From SYFI01 sp046095485 (GTDB taxonomy: Bacteria; Actinomycetota; Thermoleophilia; Miltoncostaeales; Miltoncostaeaceae), in contig JBJTJN010000033.1 in the NCBI GenBank assembly GCA_046095485.1, forward strand, positions 1-6,969: a stretch of 6,969 nucleotides of DNA. Reading direction: 5' to 3'. The notes below the pieces were generated by a model, which made no database searches, was not told the DNA's origin, and worked only from the letters and a program-made list of their open reading frames with translations. Shown here piece after piece: positions 1 to 5,252 of this stretch. How positions within the stretch are numbered: position 1 is the first letter of the stretch; every line of letters starts with the position of its first letter. The position numbers and the translations under genes were made by a program.

Positions 1-1
1 G

Positions 2-979
2 GCCGTGGCGTTCTGCGCCCTGGCGGCGGCGGGCGCCGAGGCCATGGTGGTGGAGGCCGGCCTCGGCGGGCGGCTGGATGCCACCAACGTGATCGACGCC
101 CCCGTGGTGGCGCTGTCGGCCGTGGACCTCGACCACACCGAGCTGCTGGGCGACGACGTCGCCTCGATCGCCGGCGAGAAGCTGGGCGTGGCACCCGACG
201 GCTTCACGGGCCTGGTGGTGGGCGCGCAGGAGCCCGCGAACCTGCCCGAGGTGCGCGGAGTGGCCGATGCACGCGGCATGTCGGGTTGGTGGATGGGGCA
301 GGAGTTCGACGTGGAAGCCGGAAACGGTGAGTCCATGACCATCCGCACCCCCAACGGCGCCCTGCGCGTGGACGCCCACATGCCCGCCCCATGGCAGCGC
401 GCGAACCTGGCCCTCGCCGTGGCGGCGGCCGAGCGCGTGCTGGGTCGTGGCCTGGTGCGCGAGGAGGTCGAGCGCGGGCTGGCGGCGGTGCGCAACCCCG
501 GCCGCCTGCAGGTGGTGCACGGCGAGCCCACCGTGGTGCTGGACGGCGCGCACAACCCGGCGGGCGCGCGCGCCCTGGCCGAGGCGGTGCCGATGATCCT
601 CGGCAGCGTGCGTCCCGTGGCCGTCATCGGCATGATGGCCGACAAGGATGCCGAGGGAATCGTCGATGCCCTGGCCCCGGTCATCCGCAGCGCATGCGTG
701 ACGCGCGCATCGTCCGGCCGTGCCATTCGCCCCGAGCCCATCGCGCGCATGCTGCGCGAGCGCGGGGTGGACGCCCAGGTGGTGCCCGGCCCCGCCCGTG
801 CGTTCGACGCCGCCCGCGCCGATGCGGGCCCGCAGGGCGCCGTGCTGGTGGCGGGATCCCTGCACCTGCTGTCCGACCTGGCCCCCGTGGTGATGGGGCA
901 TTCCGATACACTCGCCGCCGCCTCGGGCCCCGAGGAGGGCCTGGCCACCGTGTGGCGGCTCGACGACTTCCGGAAGTGA
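2..979 (+). CDS. folC: Folylpolyglutamate synthase / dihydrofolate synthase, C-terminal part (5' end outside window)
   Basis: This Mur-ligase-family enzyme adds glutamate to dihydropteroate or folates using ATP, in the cytoplasm. The reading frame is open from base 2 with no convincing start, so the N-terminal portion with the P-loop lies outside the window. Visible family motifs, in order, are GLGGRLDATN (about nt 59-88), VDLDHTELLG (about nt 122-151), and the IAGEKLG segment (about nt 167-187), whose Lys matches the carbamylated lysine of the family. Then come NPGRLQVV at the start of the C-terminal ligase domain, DGAHNP (nt 542-559), the MMADKD block (about nt 632-649) and AGSLHLLSDL near the C-terminus. 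The usual EKAGI is EKLGV here, a mild variation. The stop at 977-979 is followed after 3 bases by the next gene, so the two are probably coupled. In actinobacteria folC commonly precedes ndk, as here. Identification is firm; whether it has DHFS, FPGS or both activities cannot be read from sequence. Confidence 0.96.
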   Translation, partial: AVAFCALAAAGAEAMVVEAGLGGRLDATNVIDAPVVALSAVDLDHTELLGDDVASIAGEKLGVAPDGFTGLVVGAQEPANLPEVRGVADARGMSGWWMGQEFDVEAGNGESMTIRTPNGALRVDAHMPAPWQRANLALAVAAAERVLGRGLVREEVERGLAAVRNPGRLQVVHGEPTVVLDGAHNPAGARALAEAVPMILGSVRPVAVIGMMADKDAEGIVDALAPVIRSACVTRASSGRAIRPEPIARMLRERGVDAQVVPGPARAFDAARADAGPQGAVLVAGSLHLLSDLAPVVMGHSDTLAAASGPEEGLATVWRLDDFRK

Positions 980-985
980 ACCCTG
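972..985 (+). promoter_or_regulatory. RBS supporting the CTG start at 983
   Basis: GGAAG at 972-976 lies within the last codons of folC, 6 bases before CTG 983. The folC stop TGA (977-979) sits between them, so ribosomes finishing folC would be placed directly for re-initiation. No ATG, GTG or TTG occurs in this frame between the folC stop and 1085. Confidence 0.55.
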
Positions 986-1459
986 AACGCAGTCTCTGAC
1001 TTCTTCGGCTCGACGGCGTGGACCATCGCGCTCGTCATCATCCAGGTATTCGCGGTCGCCCTGTGGCTGGCCCTCGCCTACTGGGTGTACCAGGACTCCC
1101 GCCGGCGCTTCGAGAACGCCGGCGCGATCACGGGTTCGACGGTGCTGGCGCTCGTCATCCCCTTCCTGGGCGCGCTGATCTACCTGTTCATCCGGCCGCC
1201 GGAGTACCTCACCGACGCCCACGACCGCGAGCTCGAGACGCTGGCGCTCGAGGCGCAGGTGGAGGGCCTGCGGTGCCCCGAGTGCGAGGCCGTGGTGGGG
1301 CCGAAGTTCCTGGTGTGCCCCATGTGCACCGCCCCGCTGCGCGAGCCCTGCCGCCGCTGCTCCGAGCCACTCGATCCCTCGTGGCGCGTGTGCCCCTACT
1401 GCGCGGCCCCGGCATCGCCCAGCGCATCCAGCTTCTCCGAGGAGACCCGCATCTCATGA
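983..1459 (+). CDS. Two-helix membrane protein with double zinc ribbon, CTG start
   Basis: This is a 158-residue protein of unknown function. Residues about 13-34 form one hydrophobic helix and about 50-70 a second. A short charged linker follows, then four CxxC knuckles (Cys98/101, 112/115, 123/126, 137/140: CPEC, CPMC, CRRC, CPYC), which together should bind two zinc ions as a double zinc ribbon, and a Ser/Pro-rich tail. The GTG at 1085 is an alternative start, but it would delete the entire first helix. The frame stays open back to the folC stop, and CTG 983 has GGAAG (972-976) 6 bases upstream, so CTG is preferred. The stop overlaps the ndk start as ATGA. In Streptomyces and Mycobacterium the folC-ndk slot also holds a small membrane protein (DUF4233), but without zinc knuckles. 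The ribbon may mediate protein or nucleic-acid contacts at the membrane; that is inference. The CDS is certain, the start fairly likely. Confidence 0.85.
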   Translation: MNAVSDFFGSTAWTIALVIIQVFAVALWLALAYWVYQDSRRRFENAGAITGSTVLALVIPFLGALIYLFIRPPEYLTDAHDRELETLALEAQVEGLRCPECEAVVGPKFLVCPMCTAPLREPCRRCSEPLDPSWRVCPYCAAPASPSASSFSEETRIS

Positions 1460-1875
1460 CCGAGCGCACCTTCGTGATGATCAAGCCCGATGCCGTGGCG
1501 CGGGGACTCTCAGGGGAGATCCTCGCCCGCTTTGAGCGCCGCGGGTTCGCGGTGCTCGGCCTGAAGAAGTGCGTGATGGCGCGCGACGCCGCCGAGGAGC
1601 ACTACGCGGAGCACCGCGACAAGCCGTTCTTCGCCGAGCTCGTGGAGTTCATCACCTCGGGCCCCGTGGTGATGATGTGCATCGAGGGCGAGGGAGCCAT
1701 CATGGCGTGCCGCACGATGATGGGCGCCACCAACCCGCAGGACGCCGCCCCGGGCACCATCCGCGGCGACTACGCGCTCGAGGTGGGCCAGAACGTCATC
1801 CACGGGTCGGACGGCCCTGAGTCAGCCGCCCGCGAGCTGGGCATCCACTTCTCCGAGCCGGAGATCATCGGCTGA
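1456..1875 (+). CDS. ndk: Nucleoside diphosphate kinase
   Basis: This 139-residue enzyme transfers the gamma phosphate from NTPs to NDPs through a phospho-histidine, balancing cytoplasmic (d)NTP pools. The N-terminus TERTFVMIKPDAV is canonical. Residues matching the known active site are all present: Lys10, Tyr50, Arg86, Arg103 in APGTIRGDY, Asn113, His116 in NVIHGSDG (the phosphorylated histidine) and Glu127. Length is normal for the family. The usual GENA motif reads GEGA here (residues 78-81), a small substitution outside the catalytic set. The ATG overlaps the upstream stop in ATGA, with GAGGAGA at 1439-1445 about 10 bases upstream. The frame remains open upstream to GTG 1018, but that stretch codes the zinc-ribbon protein in another frame. 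The ndk stop overlaps the maf start as CTGA. Identification is firm. Confidence 0.98.
   Translation: MTERTFVMIKPDAVARGLSGEILARFERRGFAVLGLKKCVMARDAAEEHYAEHRDKPFFAELVEFITSGPVVMMCIEGEGAIMACRTMMGATNPQDAAPGTIRGDYALEVGQNVIHGSDGPESAARELGIHFSEPEIIG
1860..1874 (+). promoter_or_regulatory. RBS supporting the CTG start of maf
   Basis: GGAG at 1860-1863, inside the last ndk codons, lies 8 bases before CTG 1872. The CTG shares bases TG with the ndk stop TGA (1873-1875). This arrangement mirrors the ATGA and GTGA overlaps of the same cluster and supports coupled re-initiation at CTG. Confidence 0.55.
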
Positions 1876-2444
1876 TCATCCTGGCCTCGCGGTCCCCCCA
1901 GCGGAGGGGCCTGCTGGGGTCGCTCGGCGTGCCCTTCCGCGTCGTCGCATCCGGCGAGGCCGAGCAGAGCGATGAGGGGCTGCCGGCGGCGGAGCGCGTG
2001 ATGGCGCATGCGCGCGGCAAGGCGCGCGAGGTGGTGGCGCGCGTGGGCGTGCCGGATGGCGGAGCGGTGCTCGGCGCGGACACCGAGGTGGTGCTGGACG
2101 GCCGGGCGCTGGGAAAGGCGGCCGGGCCGGATGAGGCACGGGAGATGCTGGCGTTGCTGTCCGGCCGAGATCATCAGGTGATGACCGGCGTGGTGCTGGT
2201 GACCGCCCGCGGGGAGCGCGAGGCCCTGGCGACGGCCGAGGTGCGGTTTCGCGACATCGACGATGCCCTCATGGACTGGTACCTGGCGCAGGGCGAGTGG
2301 CAGGGGAGGGCCGGCGCCTATGCCATCCAGGGGGCGGGGGCGGCGCTGGTGCAGCATGTGGCGGGCGACCCCACGGCGATCATCGGCCTTCCCGTGGGCG
2401 ATGTGGCATCCCTGCTGCGCGCCGAGGGCCTGTTCCCGCCGTGA
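1872..2444 (+). CDS. maf: Maf-family nucleoside triphosphate pyrophosphatase, CTG start
   Basis: Maf proteins hydrolyse non-canonical or modified nucleoside triphosphates (and dTTP/UTP in some members) to monophosphates plus pyrophosphate. Read from CTG 1872 the protein has 190 residues, the usual family length, and opens with IILASRSPQRR, the hallmark Maf N-terminus (S-x-SPxR). Starting at GTG 1929 would lose this substrate-binding motif. Further motifs are GADTEVVLDG with catalytic Asp70, LGKA with Lys82, LSGRDHQVMTGV, and QGRAGAYAIQG followed by VAGDPTAIIGLPV near the C-terminus. Arg replaces the more usual Lys in the GKAGAY motif. The CTG overlaps the ndk stop (CTGA), and GGAG at 1860-1863 lies 8 bases upstream. 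Placement after ndk, another nucleotide-pool enzyme, and before mreB fits Maf's historical link to septum and shape genes. Exact substrate class is not determinable here. Confidence 0.93.
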   Translation: MIILASRSPQRRGLLGSLGVPFRVVASGEAEQSDEGLPAAERVMAHARGKAREVVARVGVPDGGAVLGADTEVVLDGRALGKAAGPDEAREMLALLSGRDHQVMTGVVLVTARGEREALATAEVRFRDIDDALMDWYLAQGEWQGRAGAYAIQGAGAALVQHVAGDPTAIIGLPVGDVASLLRAEGLFPP

Positions 2445-2445
2445 T

Positions 2446-2464
2446 CCGGGGGGTTTCCCCCCGG
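2446..2464 (+). terminator. Perfect GC hairpin directly after maf, possible terminator
   Basis: Starting one base after the maf stop, CCGGGGGG (2446-2453) and CCCCCCGG (2457-2464) form a perfect 8-bp stem around a TTT loop. All stem pairs are G-C, so it would be very stable in RNA. No U-tract follows, so it is not a classic intrinsic terminator, but U-less hairpins are often proposed as terminators in high-GC actinobacteria. It could also protect a 3' end or act as an attenuator between the metabolic and the mre blocks. Confidence 0.5.
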
Positions 2465-2488
2465 CGCGCCCCGGTGCAATGGGGCGTG
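2465..2488 (+). other. Second stem-loop in the maf-mreB gap
   Basis: Immediately abutting the first hairpin, CGCGCCCC (2465-2472) can pair with GGGGCGTG (2481-2488), 8 pairs including one G-U, around the 8-base loop GGTGCAAT. Two adjoining stems make a tandem structure that strengthens the case for a transcription boundary. In DNA this GC-rich such pairings arise by chance more often, so weight is modest. Confidence 0.35.
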
Positions 2489-2505
2489 CATCGCGGCCCG
2501 GGGGA

Positions 2506-2534
2506 TTCGTGCACGTAGCGGGGTGGGATACCCT
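2506..2534 (+). promoter_or_regulatory. Candidate promoter for mreBCD-mrdA
   Basis: TACCCT (2529-2534) fits the loose actinobacterial -10 pattern TAnnnT, and TTCGTG (2506-2511) lies at the ideal 17-base spacing but matches TTGACA poorly. The -10 element sits in one of the few AT-containing patches of the gap (GGGATACCCTTTCC). Transcription would start near 2541, giving a leader of about 60 bases. The call rests mainly on position after the hairpin pair and is tentative. Confidence 0.3.
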
Positions 2535-2539
2535 TTCCT

Positions 2540-2559
2540 GCGGCGTCGACGGGCGCCGC
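2540..2559 (+). other. Stem-loop in the presumed mreB leader
   Basis: GCGGCG (2540-2545) pairs perfectly with CGCCGC (2554-2559) around an 8-base loop. If transcription starts near 2541 this would be at the very 5' end of the mRNA, where it could stabilise the transcript. A role in regulation is only a possibility. Confidence 0.3.
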
Positions 2560-2602
2560 GAAGTAACGACGCGACCTGTACCGGAGGCCCCCGATCGGCT
2601 TC

Positions 2603-3646
2603 ATGAGCTACCTCAGCGGGTTCGGCGGCCGCGACATGGCCGTGGACCTCGGCACCGCCAATACCCTCGTGTACGTGAAGGGTCGCGGCATCGTGCTGTC
2701 GGAGCCATCGGTGGTGGCCATCGACCAGCGCACGGGCGACGTGCACGCCGTGGGCATCGAGGCCAAGCGCATGCTGGGGCGCACCCCCGGCAACATCACG
2801 GCCATCCGGCCGCTGAAGGACGGCGTCATCGCCGACTTCGACGTGACCGAGACCATGCTGCGCCACTTCATCCAGAAGGTGCACCAGAACAGGTGGGCGC
2901 ACCCCCGCGTGGTGGTGTGCGTGCCCTCGGGCGTGACCGGCGTGGAGAAGCGCGCCGTGGAAGAGGCCACGCTCTCGGCCGGCGCGCGCCAGGCGTATCT
3001 GATCGAGGAGCCCATGGCGGCGGCCATCGGCGCGGGCCTGCCCGTGGGGGAGCCCACCGGCAACATGATCGTGGACATCGGCGGCGGCACCACCGAGGTG
3101 GCCGTCATCTCGCTGGGCGGCATCGTGGTGGCGCAGTCCATCCGCGTGGGGGGCGATGAGCTCGATGAGGCCATCGTCACCTACGTGAAGCGCGAGGAGA
3201 AGCTGATGATCGGCTCGCAGACCGCCGAGGAGGTCAAGCTCGAGATCGGCACCGCCTTCGCGATGAAGGACGAGATGGAGGCCGAGATCCGCGGGCGCGA
3301 CATGATCAGCGGCCTCCCCAAGACCGTCGTGCTGTCGTCGGAGCAGGTGCGCGAGGCGCTCGAGGAGCCGGTGTCGCAGATCGTGGACGCCGTCAAGGCC
3401 ACCCTTGATCGCACCCCGCCCGAGCTGGCGTCCGACATCATGGACCGCGGCATCGTGCTGGCCGGCGGCGGATCGCTGCTGGGCGGCCTCGACGAGCGCC
3501 TGCGGGCCGAGACCGAGATGCCCATCCACCTCGCCGACAGCCCGCTCACGTGCGTGGCCGTGGGGTCGGGGCGCTCCCTCGAGGAGTTCGAGGTGATGCG
3601 CCGGTCGTCGCAGGGCGCGCGCCGCGGGCGCCGCAGCCGCTACTGA
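2603..3646 (+). CDS. mreB: Rod shape-determining protein MreB (bacterial actin)
   Basis: MreB polymerises with ATP into membrane-bound filaments that orient the lateral cell-wall machinery. The 347-residue length is typical. Actin-fold motifs are all visible: phosphate-1 loop DLGTANT (residues 15-21), GIVLSEPSVVAID just after, EEPMAAAIGAGLPV with the catalytic-region Glu135/136, phosphate-2 loop VDIGGGTTE (157-165), and adenosine motif GIVLAGGGSLLGG (283-295). The ATG start gives the family-typical short hydrophobic N-terminus (SYLSGFGGRDM). A GGAGG at 2583-2587 lies 15 bases upstream, longer than usual, so initiation may be inefficient or rely on another element. The C-terminus ends in an Arg-rich tail (about residues 333-347), likely to favour contact with acidic lipids or RNA; that is inference. 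It begins the elongasome block and is followed by a 90-base gap before mreC. Confidence 0.98.
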   Translation: MSYLSGFGGRDMAVDLGTANTLVYVKGRGIVLSEPSVVAIDQRTGDVHAVGIEAKRMLGRTPGNITAIRPLKDGVIADFDVTETMLRHFIQKVHQNRWAHPRVVVCVPSGVTGVEKRAVEEATLSAGARQAYLIEEPMAAAIGAGLPVGEPTGNMIVDIGGGTTEVAVISLGGIVVAQSIRVGGDELDEAIVTYVKREEKLMIGSQTAEEVKLEIGTAFAMKDEMEAEIRGRDMISGLPKTVVLSSEQVREALEEPVSQIVDAVKATLDRTPPELASDIMDRGIVLAGGGSLLGGLDERLRAETEMPIHLADSPLTCVAVGSGRSLEEFEVMRRSSQGARRGRRSRY

Positions 3647-3736
3647 GTGATGGCGGCCCCGGACGCACAGGCCCCGAGGGTCCCGTGGCATATCGTGGGC
3701 CGCTAGCCGGTCCGGCGACGTCGCAGGAGGCCTGAG
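3647..3736 (+). other. mreB-mreC intergenic gap
   Basis: This 90-base gap separates mreB from mreC, while most other gaps in the cluster are under 10 bases. It contains two copies of GGCCCCG (3655-3661 and 3670-3676), a TATCGT (3691-3696) that resembles a -10 box but lacks a matching -35 element, and the strong Shine-Dalgarno sequence of mreC. An internal weak promoter or processing site that raises or lowers mreC relative to mreB is possible but not shown. Confidence 0.35.
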
Positions 3737-3739
3737 ATT
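3725..3739 (+). promoter_or_regulatory. Strong RBS placing the mreC start at ATT 3737
   Basis: AGGAGG (3725-3730) is a perfect Shine-Dalgarno core. The mreC frame has no ATG, GTG or TTG between it and 3812, and the only codon at normal distance that differs by one base from ATG is ATT 3737, 6 bases downstream. CTG 3764, with AGGA at 3755-3758 five bases before it, is the main alternative. Confidence 0.5.
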
Positions 3740-4651
3740 CCCCGATCCCCGCGCAGGAATGACCTGGAGAGACGCCGGACGATCATCCGCCGCAGCGTCA
3801 TCGGCGCGCTGGTGGCCGTCTGCCTGATCCTCTTCACCGTCTACTTCCGTGAGGGCGGGGATGGCCCCGCGCACGGCACGCAGCAGCTGGCCGGCACGGC
3901 GGTGGCTCCCCTGCAGTCGGTGGGCAGCCGCATCGTGGAGCCCTTCACCGGTGCATGGGACTGGGTGACCGGCCTCTTCGACGCCCGCGGCGAGAACGAG
4001 CGGCTCAAGGAGGAGAACGCGGCGCTTCGCGCCCAGGTGCTGGCGGCCACCGACCAGGCGGCCGAGGTGGCGCGACTTCGCGCGCTGCTGCGCATCACCG
4101 ACGATGTGCCCGGGGGGTACAAGCCGGTGGTGGCCTCGATCATCGGGCGGTCGCCCACCAACTGGTACTCGCGCGCGCGCATTGACGCCGGCACGAATGA
4201 CGGGGTGGTGGTGAACAGCCCCGTGGTGGCCGCCGCCGCGCCGGGGTCTTCGCTGGTCGGGGTGATCACGTCGGCCTCGGTGGGCAGCAGCATCGTCACC
4301 TTCATCACCGACTCGTCCACCCGCGTGGGCGCCACCGTCGATGGGTCGGGCGGCGCGCTCGGCGTGCTGCGGCCCACCGTGGGCGGGCAGCTCATGCTCG
4401 ACAACGTGCCGCGCGACTTCCGCGTGCGTGACGGCGCCGTGGTGCGCACCGCCGGCTTCGTGGCCGACCTGCGCCTGCCGTCGGTGTTCCCGCGCGGCAT
4501 CCCGATCGGCCAGGTGGCGGGCGCGGGATCACAGCCGGTGGACACCTTCCTCACCATCCAGGTGACGCCCTTCGCCGACGTGCGCGAGCTGTCGTCGGTG
4601 GCGGTGCTCACCCCGCAGTCGCCCGCCGCAAAGCGTCGCGCCGAGGGCTGA
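3737..4651 (+). CDS. mreC: Rod shape-determining protein MreC, probable ATT start
   Basis: MreC is a single-pass membrane protein whose extracytoplasmic beta-barrels bind and activate PBP2 in the elongasome. From ATT 3737 it has 304 residues: a basic cytoplasmic segment (PRSPRRNDLERRR), a membrane helix at about 20-37, a coiled coil from about residue 85 (GENERLKEENAALRAQV) to about 118, then the MreC barrels. Family signatures include IIGRSPTNWY, ID-G-NDGVVVNSPV, VTFITDSSTRVGA and the C-terminal VFPRGIPIGQV. The first standard start codon in frame, GTG 3812, would remove the basic segment and about six residues of the helix, so it is unlikely to be the true start. Candidates upstream are ATT 3737 and CTG 3764; AGGAGG spacing favours ATT. 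The mreD start follows 7 bases after the stop. The identity is certain; the start codon needs N-terminal evidence. Confidence 0.93.
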   Translation: MPRSPRRNDLERRRTIIRRSVIGALVAVCLILFTVYFREGGDGPAHGTQQLAGTAVAPLQSVGSRIVEPFTGAWDWVTGLFDARGENERLKEENAALRAQVLAATDQAAEVARLRALLRITDDVPGGYKPVVASIIGRSPTNWYSRARIDAGTNDGVVVNSPVVAAAAPGSSLVGVITSASVGSSIVTFITDSSTRVGATVDGSGGALGVLRPTVGGQLMLDNVPRDFRVRDGAVVRTAGFVADLRLPSVFPRGIPIGQVAGAGSQPVDTFLTIQVTPFADVRELSSVAVLTPQSPAAKRRAEG

Positions 4652-4658
4652 CGCCGCC

Positions 4659-5252
4659 ATGGCCGAGCAGATCACGGGGGACATCCCGGCCGCACGGCCT
4701 CTGCCGGTGGGGCGCATCCGCACCCTGCCGCAGCGCCCCGACCACCTGGGGCGCGTGGCGATCATGGCCGTCATCGCCGTACTGCTGCAGATCACGCTCA
4801 TGCCGTACCTCACGGTGGCGGACGGCGCACCGGACATCTGCGTCGCGCTCGTGGTGATCGTGGCGGTGTTCCGCGGCCCGTTCGTGGGCGCCGTGCTGGG
4901 CTTCGCGTGCGGCCTCGCGGTGGAGCTCACAACCCCCGTCGGCACGCTCGGCGTGCTGGCCCTGCTCTACCTGGCGGCCGGGTACTGGTGCGGGCGCTTC
5001 GTCGACCGCCCCGAGTCCGAGAGCCTCGGGCTCCCGGTTGCCCTGGCGGTGGCCGCCTGCGCATTCGTGCAGGTGGGCTACGCGATGTTCCAGCTGCTGC
5101 TCGGCACCGAGTTCGTGGTGTCCGCCGTGGCCGTGCAGGTGATCGTTCCCACGATCCTGCTCACGGGACTGCTGTCGTTCCCCCTGCTGCTCGTCGTGCG
5201 GCGACTTCTCGGGGCCCCGGTGGACGTCGAGCCGGGAATGCTTCGCTCGTGA
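4659..5252 (+). CDS. mreD: Rod shape-determining protein MreD
   Basis: MreD is a polytopic membrane subunit of the elongasome that works with MreC and modulates PBP2 activation. The protein has 197 residues, slightly longer than many MreD because of a Pro/Arg-containing cytoplasmic N-terminus of about 32 residues. Hydrophobic helices begin at about residue 33 (VAIMAVIAVLLQITLMPYL), and about five or six can be drawn up to residue 180. The central family pattern is present: FVGAVLGFACGLAVELTTP followed by LGVLALLYLAAGYWCG. Start ATG 4659 has only a weak GAGGG (4643-4647) 11 bases upstream, and it lies 7 bases after the mreC stop, so coupling to mreC is likely. Its stop overlaps the PBP2 start as GTGA. 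Position between mreC and pbp2 confirms the call for this poorly conserved family. Confidence 0.93.
   Translation: MAEQITGDIPAARPLPVGRIRTLPQRPDHLGRVAIMAVIAVLLQITLMPYLTVADGAPDICVALVVIVAVFRGPFVGAVLGFACGLAVELTTPVGTLGVLALLYLAAGYWCGRFVDRPESESLGLPVALAVAACAFVQVGYAMFQLLLGTEFVVSAVAVQVIVPTILLTGLLSFPLLLVVRRLLGAPVDVEPGMLRS

Noticed and set aside
391..999. A 202-codon + strand frame inside folC
   Set aside because: Repetitive Arg/Gly/Ala translation out of frame with clear FolC motifs.
1018..1455. In-frame extension of ndk upstream to GTG 1018, suggesting a fusion protein
   Set aside because: The added residues are Arg/Pro-rich noise, the same bases encode the zinc-ribbon protein in another frame, and ATG 1456 gives a standard Ndk N-terminus.
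3759..3761. ATG at 3759 as a possible mreC start
   Set aside because: It is in a different frame from mreC.
2318..3874. A 518-codon open frame on the - strand across maf end, mreB and mreC start
   Set aside because: It is antisense to an unmistakable mreB; the His/Arg/Ala/Gly-rich, low-information translation is the usual mirror of GC-rich third positions.
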